In this document: positions 48,922 to 58,500 of the stretch, piece by piece
Layout: each line of letters starts with the position of its first letter
How positions within the stretch are numbered: the first letter of the stretch is position 1
Origin: Sinorhizobium garamanticum
GTDB taxonomy: Bacteria; Pseudomonadota; Alphaproteobacteria; Rhizobiales; Rhizobiaceae
Reading direction: 5' to 3'
DNA: 64,000 nt
Assembly (NCBI RefSeq): GCF_029892065.1
Contig: NZ_CP120373.1
Coordinates: 1,687,501-1,751,500 of the forward strand
The notes under the pieces: model-generated
Told to the model about the DNA's origin: nothing
Seen by the model: only the letters and a program-made list of their open reading frames with translations
Database searches by the model: none
Program-made: the position numbers and the translations under genes

Positions 48922-51006
48922 TTATGTCAGCACCGTGTGCATGACGTCGTTCCATTGACCGTCGCTCCACGATGTCCCGTTGGCGGTATCGCCGACGCGC
49001 TCGCCGGTGGGTGCCGGATCGTCTTCGCCGACAAATGCAATGACCTCGTTTGCAAGGCCGTCCGGCTGGAAGCGCAGCGTGTCGCCATCACGGCCGATGT
49101 CGACAATCCCGGACTGAATGAGAATCGTGTCGGAGTAGACCTCGCCGCCGACATAGGTCGTCTGGCCGAAACTGTCGTAGTCGATGATCTGGGCGACGTT
49201 GACCACCGTATTGCTGCCGACGTGAACGGTCACCTCGGTGTCGAGCCCTTCTTCCGGCGTGCCGCCGGCCGTGTAGGTGATGGCGTCGGCGTCACCGAGA
49301 ATGCTGACCTGTTTGATGACGTTGACGTCATAGAGATTGCCGGTGATGTAGAGGACGTGCAGGCTCGAGTACCCTGCGAAGTCCTGGTCGTTCGCCAGTG
49401 CTTCCGGCACGTCATCCGTGCCCTCGCGAATATTGTCGACGACCTGGTGCATGTAGTCCGGCACGCTCTCGAAGCGCTCGTTGTCGCCGATGTTCTCGAT
49501 CGATCCCGCGTTCCAGACGAGATTGCCGCCTTCATCAAGAGTGATGCCGTTGCCGGCGGAGATCCCCTGGATCTGATCGTTGTCGTACAGGACCGAAACC
49601 TGGCTGATGAGGTTCATGTCCAGGATATGGCCACCCACGATTACAAGGTCGTACTGGCTGCCGAAATCGACGAACGAGGCGAAATTGACCGCGACGTTAC
49701 CGCCTGTGAGCACGGTGGTTTCCGCGCCGCTGGTCGTAATGGAGACCGTGTCGTTGTCGCTGACGTAATTATACTGTTCGATCCAGTGGACGATCGACAG
49801 ATCGCCCTCGATGACGTTGACGCGCCAGCTCGTCGGGAAGGCCGACAATTGATCTGCGGCGCCTGCCATCTCCCCTGCCGGCGCGTCGAACTCATGACGC
49901 TCGAAATTCGCGATGTTCATGGCGATGGTTTGCGAGACGGCTTCGTAAGCGCCCTCGGCAAAGGAGGCATTCACCTTGTCGTTGTCGGCGTAGACGTAGG
50001 ATTGTGAGATGACGTCGATCTGATGGTAGTGGCCCATCACAACCGTGACCGATGCGGTTGCGCTGGCGCTGACGATGCTTGCGAAGCTGCTGACCTTGTT
50101 GGCCCCCGCCTCGACTTCTAGCGCGCTGCCGTTGTCGCTGTTCGGCTGAATGGCGCCATTCGCGCCGGGGGGCAGAAAGTTGGCGAGTTCCGGAAGAACC
50201 TCGACATGCGCGCCGTTCACGTGGACGCCTTCGATGTCGTCCGCTGCGCGAACCTCTGTGCCGCGGTCATCTTCCGGCAAATCGGCCGGAGCGACTGTCG
50301 CGGATAACGTCTGGTCCACGGGCGTAGCGTGGTCGTCCGACTGCTGCGGCTCGTCGGCGCGCACAGTCGCGGCGAGGGCCTTGAGATGCGCGGCAAGCGC
50401 CGCAAGCGCCCCGGAACTGTCGATCTGGCCCAATTGCGCGAGCGGTGAGGCGTTCGTCGCTTCCTCGACGTATTCCGCGAGCTTTTCGGTGACGTAGCTC
50501 GCGTCACCGGCCGCCGTCGGTGAACCGCTCATGTCGAGGACGTCGTCGTCGTGAAGGAGATTGACCTGCAGAATCTGACCGCTGACCGAACCCGCGTCCC
50601 CCTGGACGACCGGCGCCTGCTCCGGTGCCGCATGGTGCGGCGCCATGTGGTCCGGTGCGATGCCGGACGGACCTGCGACGGTGCTGAAAAGCCTGGGCTG
50701 GATGGTCAAGTCGTCCAGCGAGACGGGATCAGGGGACGTGTCGTCGGAGAATTGCGAGCGTCCGACGATATCGAAGCCCTCGAGGCGGTAGCCTGATGGT
50801 TGATACGAAATGTCCGGATCGTAGTCTTTCAGTTCGAAAGAGCACTTGAAATCGGGTAGTGGTGTGTCGCCGCCGCTGTCCTCAGGCGCAGGCTTCCGGG
50901 TTTCACTGCCTTGCAGATATTGATGCCTTATGCGTGCCTCGTCGGTCGCCGTCTCGAACAGCCCAAGGAAATGCGCAACGATTTCGTTGACCTTCTCCGC
51001 GTGCAT
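48922..51006 (-). CDS. Repeat-containing acidic protein, probable type I secretion substrate
   Basis: A 694-residue acidic protein without an N-terminal signal peptide. From about residue 320 on it has four to five modules of roughly 65-100 residues, each with the pattern hhhhG-x4-hNhIxQxxhLxDNDxh: GHYHQIDVISQSYVYADNDKV-type, then near 401-421, 458-479, 556-576 and 620-644. A partial copy lies near 142-159. It sits directly upstream of the ABC exporter and HlyD genes, the usual site for a substrate gene. No RTX nonapeptides are present. Function after secretion is unknown. Start set at the ATG inside a longer frame. Confidence 0.72.
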   Translation of the reverse strand: MHAEKVNEIVAHFLGLFETATDEARIRHQYLQGSETRKPAPEDSGGDTPLPDFKCSFELKDYDPDISYQPSGYRLEGFDIVGRSQFSDDTSPDPVSLDDLTIQPRLFSTVAGPSGIAPDHMAPHHAAPEQAPVVQGDAGSVSGQILQVNLLHDDDVLDMSGSPTAAGDASYVTEKLAEYVEEATNASPLAQLGQIDSSGALAALAAHLKALAATVRADEPQQSDDHATPVDQTLSATVAPADLPEDDRGTEVRAADDIEGVHVNGAHVEVLPELANFLPPGANGAIQPNSDNGSALEVEAGANKVSSFASIVSASATASVTVVMGHYHQIDVISQSYVYADNDKVNASFAEGAYEAVSQTIAMNIANFERHEFDAPAGEMAGAADQLSAFPTSWRVNVIEGDLSIVHWIEQYNYVSDNDTVSITTSGAETTVLTGGNVAVNFASFVDFGSQYDLVIVGGHILDMNLISQVSVLYDNDQIQGISAGNGITLDEGGNLVWNAGSIENIGDNERFESVPDYMHQVVDNIREGTDDVPEALANDQDFAGYSSLHVLYITGNLYDVNVIKQVSILGDADAITYTAGGTPEEGLDTEVTVHVGSNTVVNVAQIIDYDSFGQTTYVGGEVYSDTILIQSGIVDIGRDGDTLRFQPDGLANEVIAFVGEDDPAPTGERVGDTANGTSWSDGQWNDVMHTVLT

Positions 51007-51154
51007 TACCCCGATCCTTCCCTCCGGCAGCAAAGGGAGACCTCGGCGGGCCGACTGGCGATTGCCAAGGCGCGCTGAACCGACCCCAAATCAACCATCC
51101 ATCTGTGCACCAGCGCGGCCGGCCAGCGCACATTTCTTCGTCTCCAAGGATCAA

Positions 51155-51859
51155 TCAACCGTCGCTGTCCTGCCCAGTAGAGGTCACGTCCAAGTCGCCG
51201 CCGACGACATTGACATCGACGGCGTTGCTAAGGAGGTTCGCGCCCTGAACGATCTCCTGATGGAACTCCCCGCTTGCAAGGGTCACGGATGCATCGGCCT
51301 TGGCACTGGCATCAACCTCGTGACCGACCTTGAGATCCCAGTCGGAGCTCGTGCCGAAGTGCATGCCGTCGCCGCTCTCCGCATGCCCGCCATCCGCATT
51401 CGAAGCGTTGTCGGGATTGGCGTTGTTCATCTTGACGCTATAGGCATGATCCTGATCGGCGAGGCTGTTTGCCTGCACGATGGTGAACCCGGTGTCGTTT
51501 CCGACGGCGCTCAGCGAATGATCGAGGATGCGATCGAGGTTCAGGCTGAAGGAAAGGTCGTCGCCGAGATTGAAGGTGACGTCAGTGGCGATGCCGACAT
51601 TGCCGAAGCCGCTTGTGTCGTCCAGTGCCGGAGGCTCGCTGACGGAAGGATGGTTGTCCTCACCGGTTTCTTTTGCGTCGATCTTGCTGGTGATGTTGTT
51701 GCCGTCGGCAATGCTGCGATGGCTTGTCGCGTCGAAGTCGACGTTTTTGGCATGGACGCTGCCACTCGCAAGCCCGTCGGCAAGCACGCCAATCTTCAAG
51801 TCGTCATCGGTGTTGATACTGTTGTCGGCCCGAAAATCCTTTAACGGGGTATCGGTCAT
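51155..51859 (-). CDS. Acidic small repeat protein, probable second secretion substrate
   Basis: A 234-residue very acidic protein, rich in Asp, Asn and Ser, with no signal peptide. Its last third contains QEIVQGANLLSNAVDVNVVG and GGDLDVTS, which echo the modules of the larger neighbour. A ribosome site (gggag) precedes the ATG. It is the first gene of the group ending in the exporter pair, so it is another candidate substrate or a chaperone-like partner. Confidence 0.6.
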   Translation of the reverse strand: MTDTPLKDFRADNSINTDDDLKIGVLADGLASGSVHAKNVDFDATSHRSIADGNNITSKIDAKETGEDNHPSVSEPPALDDTSGFGNVGIATDVTFNLGDDLSFSLNLDRILDHSLSAVGNDTGFTIVQANSLADQDHAYSVKMNNANPDNASNADGGHAESGDGMHFGTSSDWDLKVGHEVDASAKADASVTLASGEFHQEIVQGANLLSNAVDVNVVGGDLDVTSTGQDSDG

Positions 51860-52874
51860 CTACAACTCCCTTCGCAGAGGGAGCCAGCACCGAAACCCTT
51901 TCATCTTTTATAGGATTTTTGCGGAGCTGGCTCTCTTTTGAAGTTCAGACGAATCAGTATAAAATGTAATTCGTCTGTTGGGTTCCGATATTTTCCCTTT
52001 GTATTCATAGTATAATTGCTTGTATGTACTTCTACATAAATTGCTACGTACTACAAATACCGGTTACATCATATGTCGAGTAGCAGCTCGATATATGTAC
52101 TCCGCGGCTGCGACGCATGATACAAAAGCAGTCCGTGGGTCGTGCAAACTCAAGCGCGACGATGGTAGTGTGAGCCTGAATGCGGATGAACGAAAGACAT
52201 CAATTGTGGTTAGTCTCTTGTATTCAATGGCTTTTTTGAATCTTTAGCCGTGCCGATCGATGAGGTTAAGATAATGTTAATACTTGCGAATCTGGCGCAG
52301 TGCGCTTGAAGGTGGTTCGGTTCGCCGCGGCGCCCGCGATTAAACGGCTGATCAGCGAATAACAAGATTTCATGGGCTAATTCAAATTGTTAGGAATTGG
52401 CATCGATCGACGCCGTCGTGCGCGCGCGGCAAAAGTCGTGGCCTGCCAATTTTGGGTTGCCCCGAACACGTCTACCACCTTCGATGTGGTGGCGCATAAT
52501 CCATTGTAGCTATGTCGACGGCTCGCCCTTGCTCCTCCGTCCTAGCCGAGCAAAGGCGGGCACCCATCGCCCGCTTTTGCGGTCACTACGATCGTCTGGA
52601 ATTCCCCTCGAAAACCAGGGGGTGTTTGGTCCGGGGCCTTTCGAGGCCGATTGGCCCAAAATTGGTTCGTTTTCGGACGATTTAGACGCGAAGGTGAGGA
52701 GCATCTAACCCTTTTGGGTGGTTTCGCCTCCCCCATCTTTACGATACATTAGCTATAGCGAATTTTTTGTTCGTTTTTTTTGCGCAGTATTTGAAGAAAT
52801 TTTCAAACGCGGGCTGCTCCAAGTGGGGTTGGAACACCCATTAAAATAAATGGGAATTCCCAAGGAGGGGATAA
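51860..52874. other. 1-kb divergent control region
   Basis: An unusually long, AT-rich gap between the secretion genes (minus) and the LuxR-type gene (plus). It contains an inverted repeat at 52070-52097 (catatgtcgag / ctcgatatatg), a hairpin at 52552-52578 (gcgggc / gcccgc with flanking A and T runs), and two palindromes in the leader of the LuxR gene: cccatt..aatggg at 52837-52854 and tgggaattccca at 52851-52862. Possible small RNA or complex promoter; no protein gene is supported. Confidence 0.5.
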
Positions 52875-53663
52875 ATGTATCGTACGAGCTCGAACCTGAG
52901 CAATTTTGAAGACAACAACAAAGTATTAACCACGAAAAGTAAAATCGTAATGCTCGCCAAGGTGGATCTGTTCGCCGAATGCCTGATGCAGGCGGTCGGC
53001 GCGCGGTTTCAGGGCCAGGACGTCGTCAGCCTGTCCGATCCCGACAGCCTGCTTGACGGCAACCTCGTCGACGTCACGCTGGTGATGCTTTATCGCTTGC
53101 CGGTGGCGACGTTTCCGTCCGTTCTCAGGATGATCCATGAATTCCACCCGAAGGCCGCGATCGGGCTCGTGGTGGAGGATGCGGAGGTGCTCGATTCATC
53201 GATCGCCAGCTTTGTCGATGAAGGACTGATCCACGGCGTGCTGCCTCTCAATCTTCATCTGGACGTCTGCTTGACCGTTATCGATCTTCTGATGAAGGGC
53301 GGTGAACATTTTCCGGCGGCGCTGGTCAGGCGCCTTGCGCCGGTAAGACTCGCCGGCGAGACCCTTCGCGCCCGGCGGGAAGCGGTTGTCGAAGCCTTTG
53401 TTGCCCCGGAGCCGAAGCGCGATGCTCGCATGGGTGTGCTGACCGCGCGCGAGGTGCAGATTCTCGATCTGATCTGCATGGGGACACAGAACAAGATCAT
53501 TGCCGATCGTCTCGGTCTGTCGGAAAACACCGTAAAGGTCCATGTGCGCAACATCTACAAGAAGATGAACGTGCGTAACCGGACGGAAGCCGCGTCCCGC
53601 TATTTCACGCATGAGGCGGACCGCGGTATGTCCGAAGCGCGGCTCGGTTCGCGCTGGAACTGA
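52875..53663 (+). CDS. LuxR-family transcriptional regulator
   Basis: A 262-residue protein. The C-terminal HTH (LTAREVQILDLICMGTQNKI, IADRLGLSENTVKVHVRNIYKK; about 191-236) is of the LuxR/NarL type. The N-terminal half is receiver-like but lacks an obvious acidic phosphorylation cluster, so it may be an atypical response regulator. A strong ribosome site (aaggagggg) precedes the start, and palindromes lie in the leader. Its divergent position suggests control of the adjacent secretion genes; that is inference. Confidence 0.9.
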   Translation: MYRTSSNLSNFEDNNKVLTTKSKIVMLAKVDLFAECLMQAVGARFQGQDVVSLSDPDSLLDGNLVDVTLVMLYRLPVATFPSVLRMIHEFHPKAAIGLVVEDAEVLDSSIASFVDEGLIHGVLPLNLHLDVCLTVIDLLMKGGEHFPAALVRRLAPVRLAGETLRARREAVVEAFVAPEPKRDARMGVLTAREVQILDLICMGTQNKIIADRLGLSENTVKVHVRNIYKKMNVRNRTEAASRYFTHEADRGMSEARLGSRWN

Positions 53664-53688
53664 CGAGAGTTCGCGGCTTTTCGAACAA

Positions 53689-53719
53689 AAGGGCCCCTCG
53701 CTGCCGGCGAGGGGCCCTT
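53689..53719. terminator. Bidirectional terminator between LuxR gene and hpd
   Basis: A strong GC stem (aagggcccctcgc / gcgaggggccctt) with a small loop, an A run before it and ctgttt after it. It serves the converging luxR-type and hpd transcripts. Confidence 0.88.
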
Positions 53720-53742
53720 CTGTTTGTCTCGATACCGAAGAC

Positions 53743-54855
53743 CTATTCGGCCGCCTGCGGTCCAAGTGCGCCGCGGCGGATCTGATCGGCTTCGATCGAT
53801 TCGAACAGGGCGCGGAAATTGCCCTCACCGAAGCCTTCATCCCCCTTGCGCTGGATGAACTCGAAGAAGATCGGTCCGATGACGGTCCTCGAGAAGATCT
53901 GCAGCAGGATCTTCGTCATGCCGCCATTCACCACGCCTTCGCCATCGATCAGGATGCCGTGTTTCTTCATCCGCTCGATCGGCTCGTCATGGCCGTGGAC
54001 GCGCTCGCGCGACATTTCGTAGTAGGTCTCCGGTGGTCCGGGCATGAATTTGAGACCATTTTCCGCAAGCTTGTCGGTCGCGTCGTAGATTGCTTCGGTT
54101 CCGACCGCGATGTGCTGAATGCCTTCGCCCTTGTACTTCTTCAGATATTCCTCGATCTGACTGGTGTCGTCCTTCGACTCGTTCAAGGGGATGCGGATCT
54201 TGCCGCAAGGCGAGGTGATCGCGCGGCTGACGAGGCCGGTGATGCGGCCGTCTATGTCGAAGAAGTGGATCTGTTTGAAGTTGAACAGTTCACGGTAGAA
54301 CGCCCACCACTTGTCCATGTTGCCGCGATAGACGTTATGGGTCAGGTGGTCGAGATAGTAGAAGCCGACGCCCGTGGGCTTCGGATCGCGCTCGCCCAGC
54401 CATTCGAACTCGGCATCATAGGCCGAGCCCTTTTCGCCGTATGTTTCGACGAAGTAGAGGAGCGAGCCGCCAATGCCGACGATTGCCGGAACATCGAGGC
54501 ACTTGTCGCCTCCGGTATAGGGCTCGGCGCCCTTGGAAACGGCGTGCTCGAATGCATGCTTCGCGTCGACGACGCGCCAGGCCATCGACGGAGCGCAAGG
54601 GCCGTGCTTGTCGACGAAGCGCATGGCATGAGAGCCCGGCTCGGCGTTGACGATGTAGTTGATGTCGCCCTGCCGCCAGACAGTGATGTCCTTCGTCCGG
54701 TGCTTGGCGACGGCCATATATCCCATGCGGGTGAAAAGCTCGTTCAGCTTCTCCGGCTCGGGATGCGCGAATTCGACGAACTCGAAACCGTCCGTCCCGG
54801 CGGGGTTGTCCGCGCTGATTTTCGGGGGTGGTGCGTCGTGCGGGAACGGGCCCAT
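53743..54855 (-). CDS. hpd: 4-hydroxyphenylpyruvate dioxygenase
   Basis: A 370-residue iron enzyme that turns 4-hydroxyphenylpyruvate into homogentisate in tyrosine breakdown. The iron ligands are His170 (LDHLTHNV), His248 (IQHIAVGT) and Glu332 (FFEFIQR), at the spacing known for the family. The start ATG follows agaggagg; two in-frame ATGs upstream are less likely. It is divergent from an Lrp-type regulator, and the rest of the pathway (hmgA, fahA, maiA) lies 1.2 kb away. Confidence 0.96.
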   Translation of the reverse strand: MGPFPHDAPPPKISADNPAGTDGFEFVEFAHPEPEKLNELFTRMGYMAVAKHRTKDITVWRQGDINYIVNAEPGSHAMRFVDKHGPCAPSMAWRVVDAKHAFEHAVSKGAEPYTGGDKCLDVPAIVGIGGSLLYFVETYGEKGSAYDAEFEWLGERDPKPTGVGFYYLDHLTHNVYRGNMDKWWAFYRELFNFKQIHFFDIDGRITGLVSRAITSPCGKIRIPLNESKDDTSQIEEYLKKYKGEGIQHIAVGTEAIYDATDKLAENGLKFMPGPPETYYEMSRERVHGHDEPIERMKKHGILIDGEGVVNGGMTKILLQIFSRTVIGPIFFEFIQRKGDEGFGEGNFRALFESIEADQIRRGALGPQAAE

Positions 54856-54929
54856 CGGAAGCCTCCTCTTCATTCTTCCAAACTTTGCTGGAGTATGGCG
54901 CAAATCGGATGCATGATGCTTGTATTCTT

Positions 54930-54951
54930 GCGTGAATTCGGCGATTCAACG
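54930..54951. promoter_or_regulatory. Imperfect palindrome between hpd and the Lrp gene
   Basis: gcgtgaat tcggcg attcaacgc forms an inverted repeat with one extra base. It lies in the 130-bp divergent promoter region and is a plausible binding site for the Lrp-type protein encoded next to it. Confidence 0.45.
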
Positions 54952-54987
54952 CATGAATTGTGCGGCAGAGTGGGCGAGGGCGCATGA

Positions 54988-55467
54988 ATGGAGCAGCTTG
55001 ACGGATTTGATCTCAAGATCCTCGGCGAACTGCAGCGCGATGGGCATCTGACCAACAACGAATTGTCCGAGCGCATCGCGCTTTCGCCGTCCCAATGTTC
55101 GCGTCGGCGGTCGCGATTGGAGGCGGAAGGCTATATCACCGGCTATCAGGCGCAGATCGACCGGCAGAAGCTGGGGCTCGATCTGATGGTGGTGATCTCG
55201 GTGACGCTCGCCACGCACAATCGCGACAATGCCAAGCGTTTCGGCAAGCTGGTGTCCGGTTTGCCCGAAGTGCTGGAGGCCTACGCGCTGACGGGGGAGA
55301 TGGACTATCACTTACGCGTCGTGACACCGGACCTCGCCGGGCTTTCGCGTTTCGTCAACGACGTGCTTCTGCCGCATGACAGCGTCCAGCACGTGAAGAC
55401 ATCGATCGTGCTCGAAACGCTGAAGAGTTTCGAAGGGCTGCCGATACCGGAGCGGGTGAAGGGTTAG
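54988..55467 (+). CDS. Lrp/AsnC-family transcriptional regulator
   Basis: A 159-residue regulator. The N-terminal winged helix (DLKILGELQRDGHLTNNELS, ERIALSPSQCSRRRSRLEAEGYI) and the C-terminal RAM ligand-binding domain (LMVVISVTL ... VLEAYALTGEMDYHLRVV) are complete. It is transcribed away from hpd, so it probably senses an aromatic amino acid or its product and controls that gene. Its last four bases overlap the convergent marR-type gene. Confidence 0.92.
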   Translation: MEQLDGFDLKILGELQRDGHLTNNELSERIALSPSQCSRRRSRLEAEGYITGYQAQIDRQKLGLDLMVVISVTLATHNRDNAKRFGKLVSGLPEVLEAYALTGEMDYHLRVVTPDLAGLSRFVNDVLLPHDSVQHVKTSIVLETLKSFEGLPIPERVKG

Positions 55468-55928
55468 CCACCTTCTGGCGCGGCCGATTTCTTCATCGCG
55501 CGTTCGACGGCGCGCAGGCCCGTGGAAAGCGCCGCCATGTCTTCTGTTCCGAGCATCGAAAGCAGCTCGGCCTGATAGCGGCTGGCGAGTTCGGTCAGTT
55601 CCTTGTAGGCCTGCTCACCTGCGGGCGTCAGCGCCAGATGCTCGAACCGGCGGTCGCGACCGTCCTCCTCGCGCTTCAGCCAGCGTCGCTGTTCGAGGCT
55701 GAAGACGGCGCGGCTAACCTTCGTCTTGTGCATGGTGGAATGCGCGCCGATTTCGGTCGCCGTCATGCTGCGGCCGGAACTCCCGAGCGCGGCGAGCGTT
55801 CGCCATTCGGGACGGGTAAGCTGGTAACGTGCCTTGTACTGCGCGGCAAAGCGCAGGGCCACGAATTCCGCCGCCCGGTTGAGCCGATACGGCAGGAAGT
55901 TCTCGAGTTCGAACCCATCCCGCGCCAT
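55464..55928 (-). CDS. MarR-family transcriptional regulator
   Basis: A 154-residue protein with the winged-helix core WRTLAALGSSGRSMTATEIG and the recognition stretch MHKTKVSRAVFSLEQRRWLKR, followed by the wing DGRDRRFEHLALT. The ATG with aaggaagacgcc upstream was preferred to one 16 codons earlier that sits in the operator region. It is divergent from hmgA and is probably its repressor (a role like HmgR). The gene ends by converging onto the Lrp-type gene. Confidence 0.9.
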   Translation of the reverse strand: MARDGFELENFLPYRLNRAAEFVALRFAAQYKARYQLTRPEWRTLAALGSSGRSMTATEIGAHSTMHKTKVSRAVFSLEQRRWLKREEDGRDRRFEHLALTPAGEQAYKELTELASRYQAELLSMLGTEDMAALSTGLRAVERAMKKSAAPEGG

Positions 55929-55938
55929 GGCGTCTTCC

Positions 55939-55973
55939 TTGATAGTTACAAAATCAATAGTTACGATTGCAAC
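55939..55973. promoter_or_regulatory. Putative MarR operator in the hmgA promoter
   Basis: Two direct copies of atagttac (55942-55949 and 55957-55964) overlap inverted repeats ttgat..atcaa (55939-) and gttacgattgcaac (55960-55973). They lie in the short divergent region between the marR-type gene and hmgA, where a repressor of both would bind. Confidence 0.6.
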
Positions 55974-56005
55974 CAATATAGCGAGGAGAAGAGGAGGTGC
56001 AAGTC

Positions 56006-57367
56006 ATGTTGGAAAAGGCGGAAAAGCAACACGAAGCCGGCACGGGTGCGGAACGGGCGCTCTCCTACATGCCCGGATTTGGCAACGATTTCGAGACCGA
56101 AAGCTTGCCTGGCGCGCTGCCTCAGGGCCAGAACAGCCCGCAGAAATGCGAATATGGACTATACGCGGAGCAGCTTTCCGGTTCTCCGTTCACCGCGCCG
56201 CGCGGCACCAACGAGCGTTCCTGGCTTTACCGCATTCGCCCGAGCGTCAGGCACACCGGACGTTTCAAGAAGATCGACTATCCGCACTGGAAGACGGCGC
56301 CGCACATTGCCGAGCATTCGCTGGCGCTCGGTCAACTGCGCTGGAGCCCGTTGCCGACGCCTTCGGAGAAGCTGAACTTCCTGGAAGGTATCCGTACCAT
56401 GACCACCGCCGGCGATGTCCTCACGCAGGCGGGGATGGCGGCGCACACCTACACTTTCAATGCCGACATGGTCGACGACTATTTCTTCAATGCCGACGGC
56501 GAACTTTTGATCGTGCCGGAAACCGGCGCGATCCGCGTCTTCACCGAACTCGGCAAGATGGACGTTGAACCGTCGGAAATCTGCATCGTGCCGCGCGGGA
56601 CAATGTTCAAGGTCACTCGGCTCAGCGAGGAAAAGGTGTGGCGCGGGTACATTTGCGAGAACTACGGCGCGAAGTTCACCCTGCCGGATCGCGGGCCGAT
56701 CGGCGCCAATTGCCTTGCCAACCCGCGCGATTTCAAGACACCGGTCGCCGCCTACGAGGACAAGGAAATGCCGTGCCGTGTCCATGTGAAATGGTGCGGC
56801 TCCTTCCATGTCACCGAGATCGGCCATTCGCCGCTCGACGTCGTTGCCTGGCACGGCAACTACGCGCCCTACAAATACGACCTGAAGACGTTCTCTCCGG
56901 TCGGCGCGATCCTGTTCGACCATCCCGATCCGTCTATCTTCACCGTGCTGACGGCGCCATCGGGCGAGGAGGGCACGGCCAATGTCGATTTCGTCATCTT
57001 CCCGCCGCGCTGGCTGGTCGCCGAACACACGTTCCGCCCGCCCTGGTATCACCGCAACATCATGAGCGAGTTTATGGGGCTGATCTATGGGCGCTACGAC
57101 GCCAAGGAGGAAGGTTTCGTGCCAGGCGGCATGAGCCTGCACAACATGATGCTGCCGCACGGGCCGGACTCCACCGGTTTCGAGAAGGCATCGAATGGAG
57201 AGTTGAAGCCGGTGAAGCTCGAAAACACCATGGCTTTCATGTTCGAAACCCGCTTCCCGCAGCAGTTGACGAAGTTCGCTGCGGAGTTGGAGACCCTGCA
57301 GGACGATTACATCGACTGCTGGTCCGGGCTCGAGCGGAAATTCGACGGTACGCCCGGAATCAAGTGA
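56006..57367 (+). CDS. hmgA: Homogentisate 1,2-dioxygenase
   Basis: A 453-residue ring-opening iron dioxygenase that makes maleylacetoacetate. The iron-site stretch [16 protein letters not shown] (His and Glu six apart) and the following LPHGPD (third ligand His) are intact. The whole chain matches the family from [11 protein letters not shown] onward. A strong ribosome site (gaggaggtg) precedes the ATG. It leads an operon with fahA and maiA under the MarR-type regulator. Confidence 0.97.
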   Translation: MLEKAEKQHEAGTGAERALSYMPGFGNDFETESLPGALPQGQNSPQKCEYGLYAEQLSGSPFTAPRGTNERSWLYRIRPSVRHTGRFKKIDYPHWKTAPHIAEHSLALGQLRWSPLPTPSEKLNFLEGIRTMTTAGDVLTQAGMAAHTYTFNADMVDDYFFNADGELLIVPETGAIRVFTELGKMDVEPSEICIVPRGTMFKVTRLSEEKVWRGYICENYGAKFTLPDRGPIGANCLANPRDFKTPVAAYEDKEMPCRVHVKWCGSFHVTEIGHSPLDVVAWHGNYAPYKYDLKTFSPVGAILFDHPDPSIFTVLTAPSGEEGTANVDFVIFPPRWLVAEHTFRPPWYHRNIMSEFMGLIYGRYDAKEEGFVPGGMSLHNMMLPHGPDSTGFEKASNGELKPVKLENTMAFMFETRFPQQLTKFAAELETLQDDYIDCWSGLERKFDGTPGIK

Positions 57368-57450
57368 CATCCGGCGAAGAACCGTGACATGCTCTCGGAA
57401 TCCGCGCCGTCCGGTGCGGATCAACAAAACACATCGGGAAACACCAGTCC

Positions 57451-58467
57451 ATGAAACTCGCGACGCTGAAAGACTCCACCCGCGACGGCAAGCTCGTCGT
57501 GGTCTCGAAAGACCTGACCCGCTGCTCCGAGGTCGGCCATATCGCCCGCACGCTGCAGGCGGCGCTTGACGATTGGGCGCATGCCGGCCCACGGCTTGCG
57601 CTCGTCGCGGAAGGCATCGAGACTGGATCCCAGCCGACCATGCGCTTTCACGAGCACGATGCGGCCTCGCCTTTGCCGCGGGCGTATCAGTGGGCCGACG
57701 GTTCGGCCTATGTCAATCATGTCGAGCTTGTCAGGAAAGCGCGCAATGCCGAGATGCCGGCGAGTTTCTGGACCGATCCGCTGATCTATCAGGGCGGCTC
57801 CGACAGTTTTCTCGGACCGCGCGATCCGATCGCGATGGCGGACGAAGCCTGGGGCATCGACATGGAGGGCGAAGTCGCCGTCGTCGTCGATGACGTGCCG
57901 ATGGGGGCGAGCCTCGAAGAGGCCCGGCGGGCGATCCGCCTTGTGATGCTTGTCAACGATGTTTCGCTGCGCGGCCTGATCCCCGCCGAACTCGCCAAGG
58001 GCTTCGGCTTCTATCAGTCGAAACCGTCGTCCGCCTTCTCGCCGGTTGCGGTAACGCCCGACGAACTGGGCGATGCCTGGGATGGGGGCAAGCTGCATCT
58101 GCCGCTTCACGTCGACCTCAACGGCAAGCCGTTCGGTCGTGCCAATGCCGGCGTCGACATGACCTTCGACTTCCCGCAATTGATCGCGCATGCGGCCCGT
58201 ACGCGACCGCTTTCGGCCGGCACGATCATCGGTTCCGGCACCGTTTCCAACAAGCTTGATGGTGAACCGGGCAAGCCGGTAGCGGCAGGCGGGGCCGGCT
58301 ATTCCTGCATCGCCGAGATCCGCATGATCGAGACGATCGACAGCGGTGCGCCGAAAACGCACTTCCTCAAGTTCGGTGACGTGGTCCGGATCGAGATGAA
58401 GGATGCTGCCGGCCATTCGATCTTTGGCGCCATCGAACAGACTGTCGAGAAATACGATCGCGGCTGA
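57451..58467 (+). CDS. fahA: Fumarylacetoacetase
   Basis: A 338-residue hydrolase of the FAH family that splits fumarylacetoacetate to fumarate and acetoacetate, the last step of the homogentisate route. The metal-binding acidic residues lie in GIDMEGEVAVVVDD and the conserved LVNDVSLR/GFGFYQSKPSSAF stretches and GTIIGSGTVSN are present. It follows hmgA by 83 bases and precedes maiA by 33. Confidence 0.94.
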   Translation: MKLATLKDSTRDGKLVVVSKDLTRCSEVGHIARTLQAALDDWAHAGPRLALVAEGIETGSQPTMRFHEHDAASPLPRAYQWADGSAYVNHVELVRKARNAEMPASFWTDPLIYQGGSDSFLGPRDPIAMADEAWGIDMEGEVAVVVDDVPMGASLEEARRAIRLVMLVNDVSLRGLIPAELAKGFGFYQSKPSSAFSPVAVTPDELGDAWDGGKLHLPLHVDLNGKPFGRANAGVDMTFDFPQLIAHAARTRPLSAGTIIGSGTVSNKLDGEPGKPVAAGGAGYSCIAEIRMIETIDSGAPKTHFLKFGDVVRIEMKDAAGHSIFGAIEQTVEKYDRG

Positions 58468-58500
58468 CGGTGCGCGAGACCGATCGGATCGGAGGCAAAG

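Noticed and set aside
52020..52247. 75-codon frame in the AT-rich control region
   Set aside because: No ribosome site and biased composition; the region looks regulatory.
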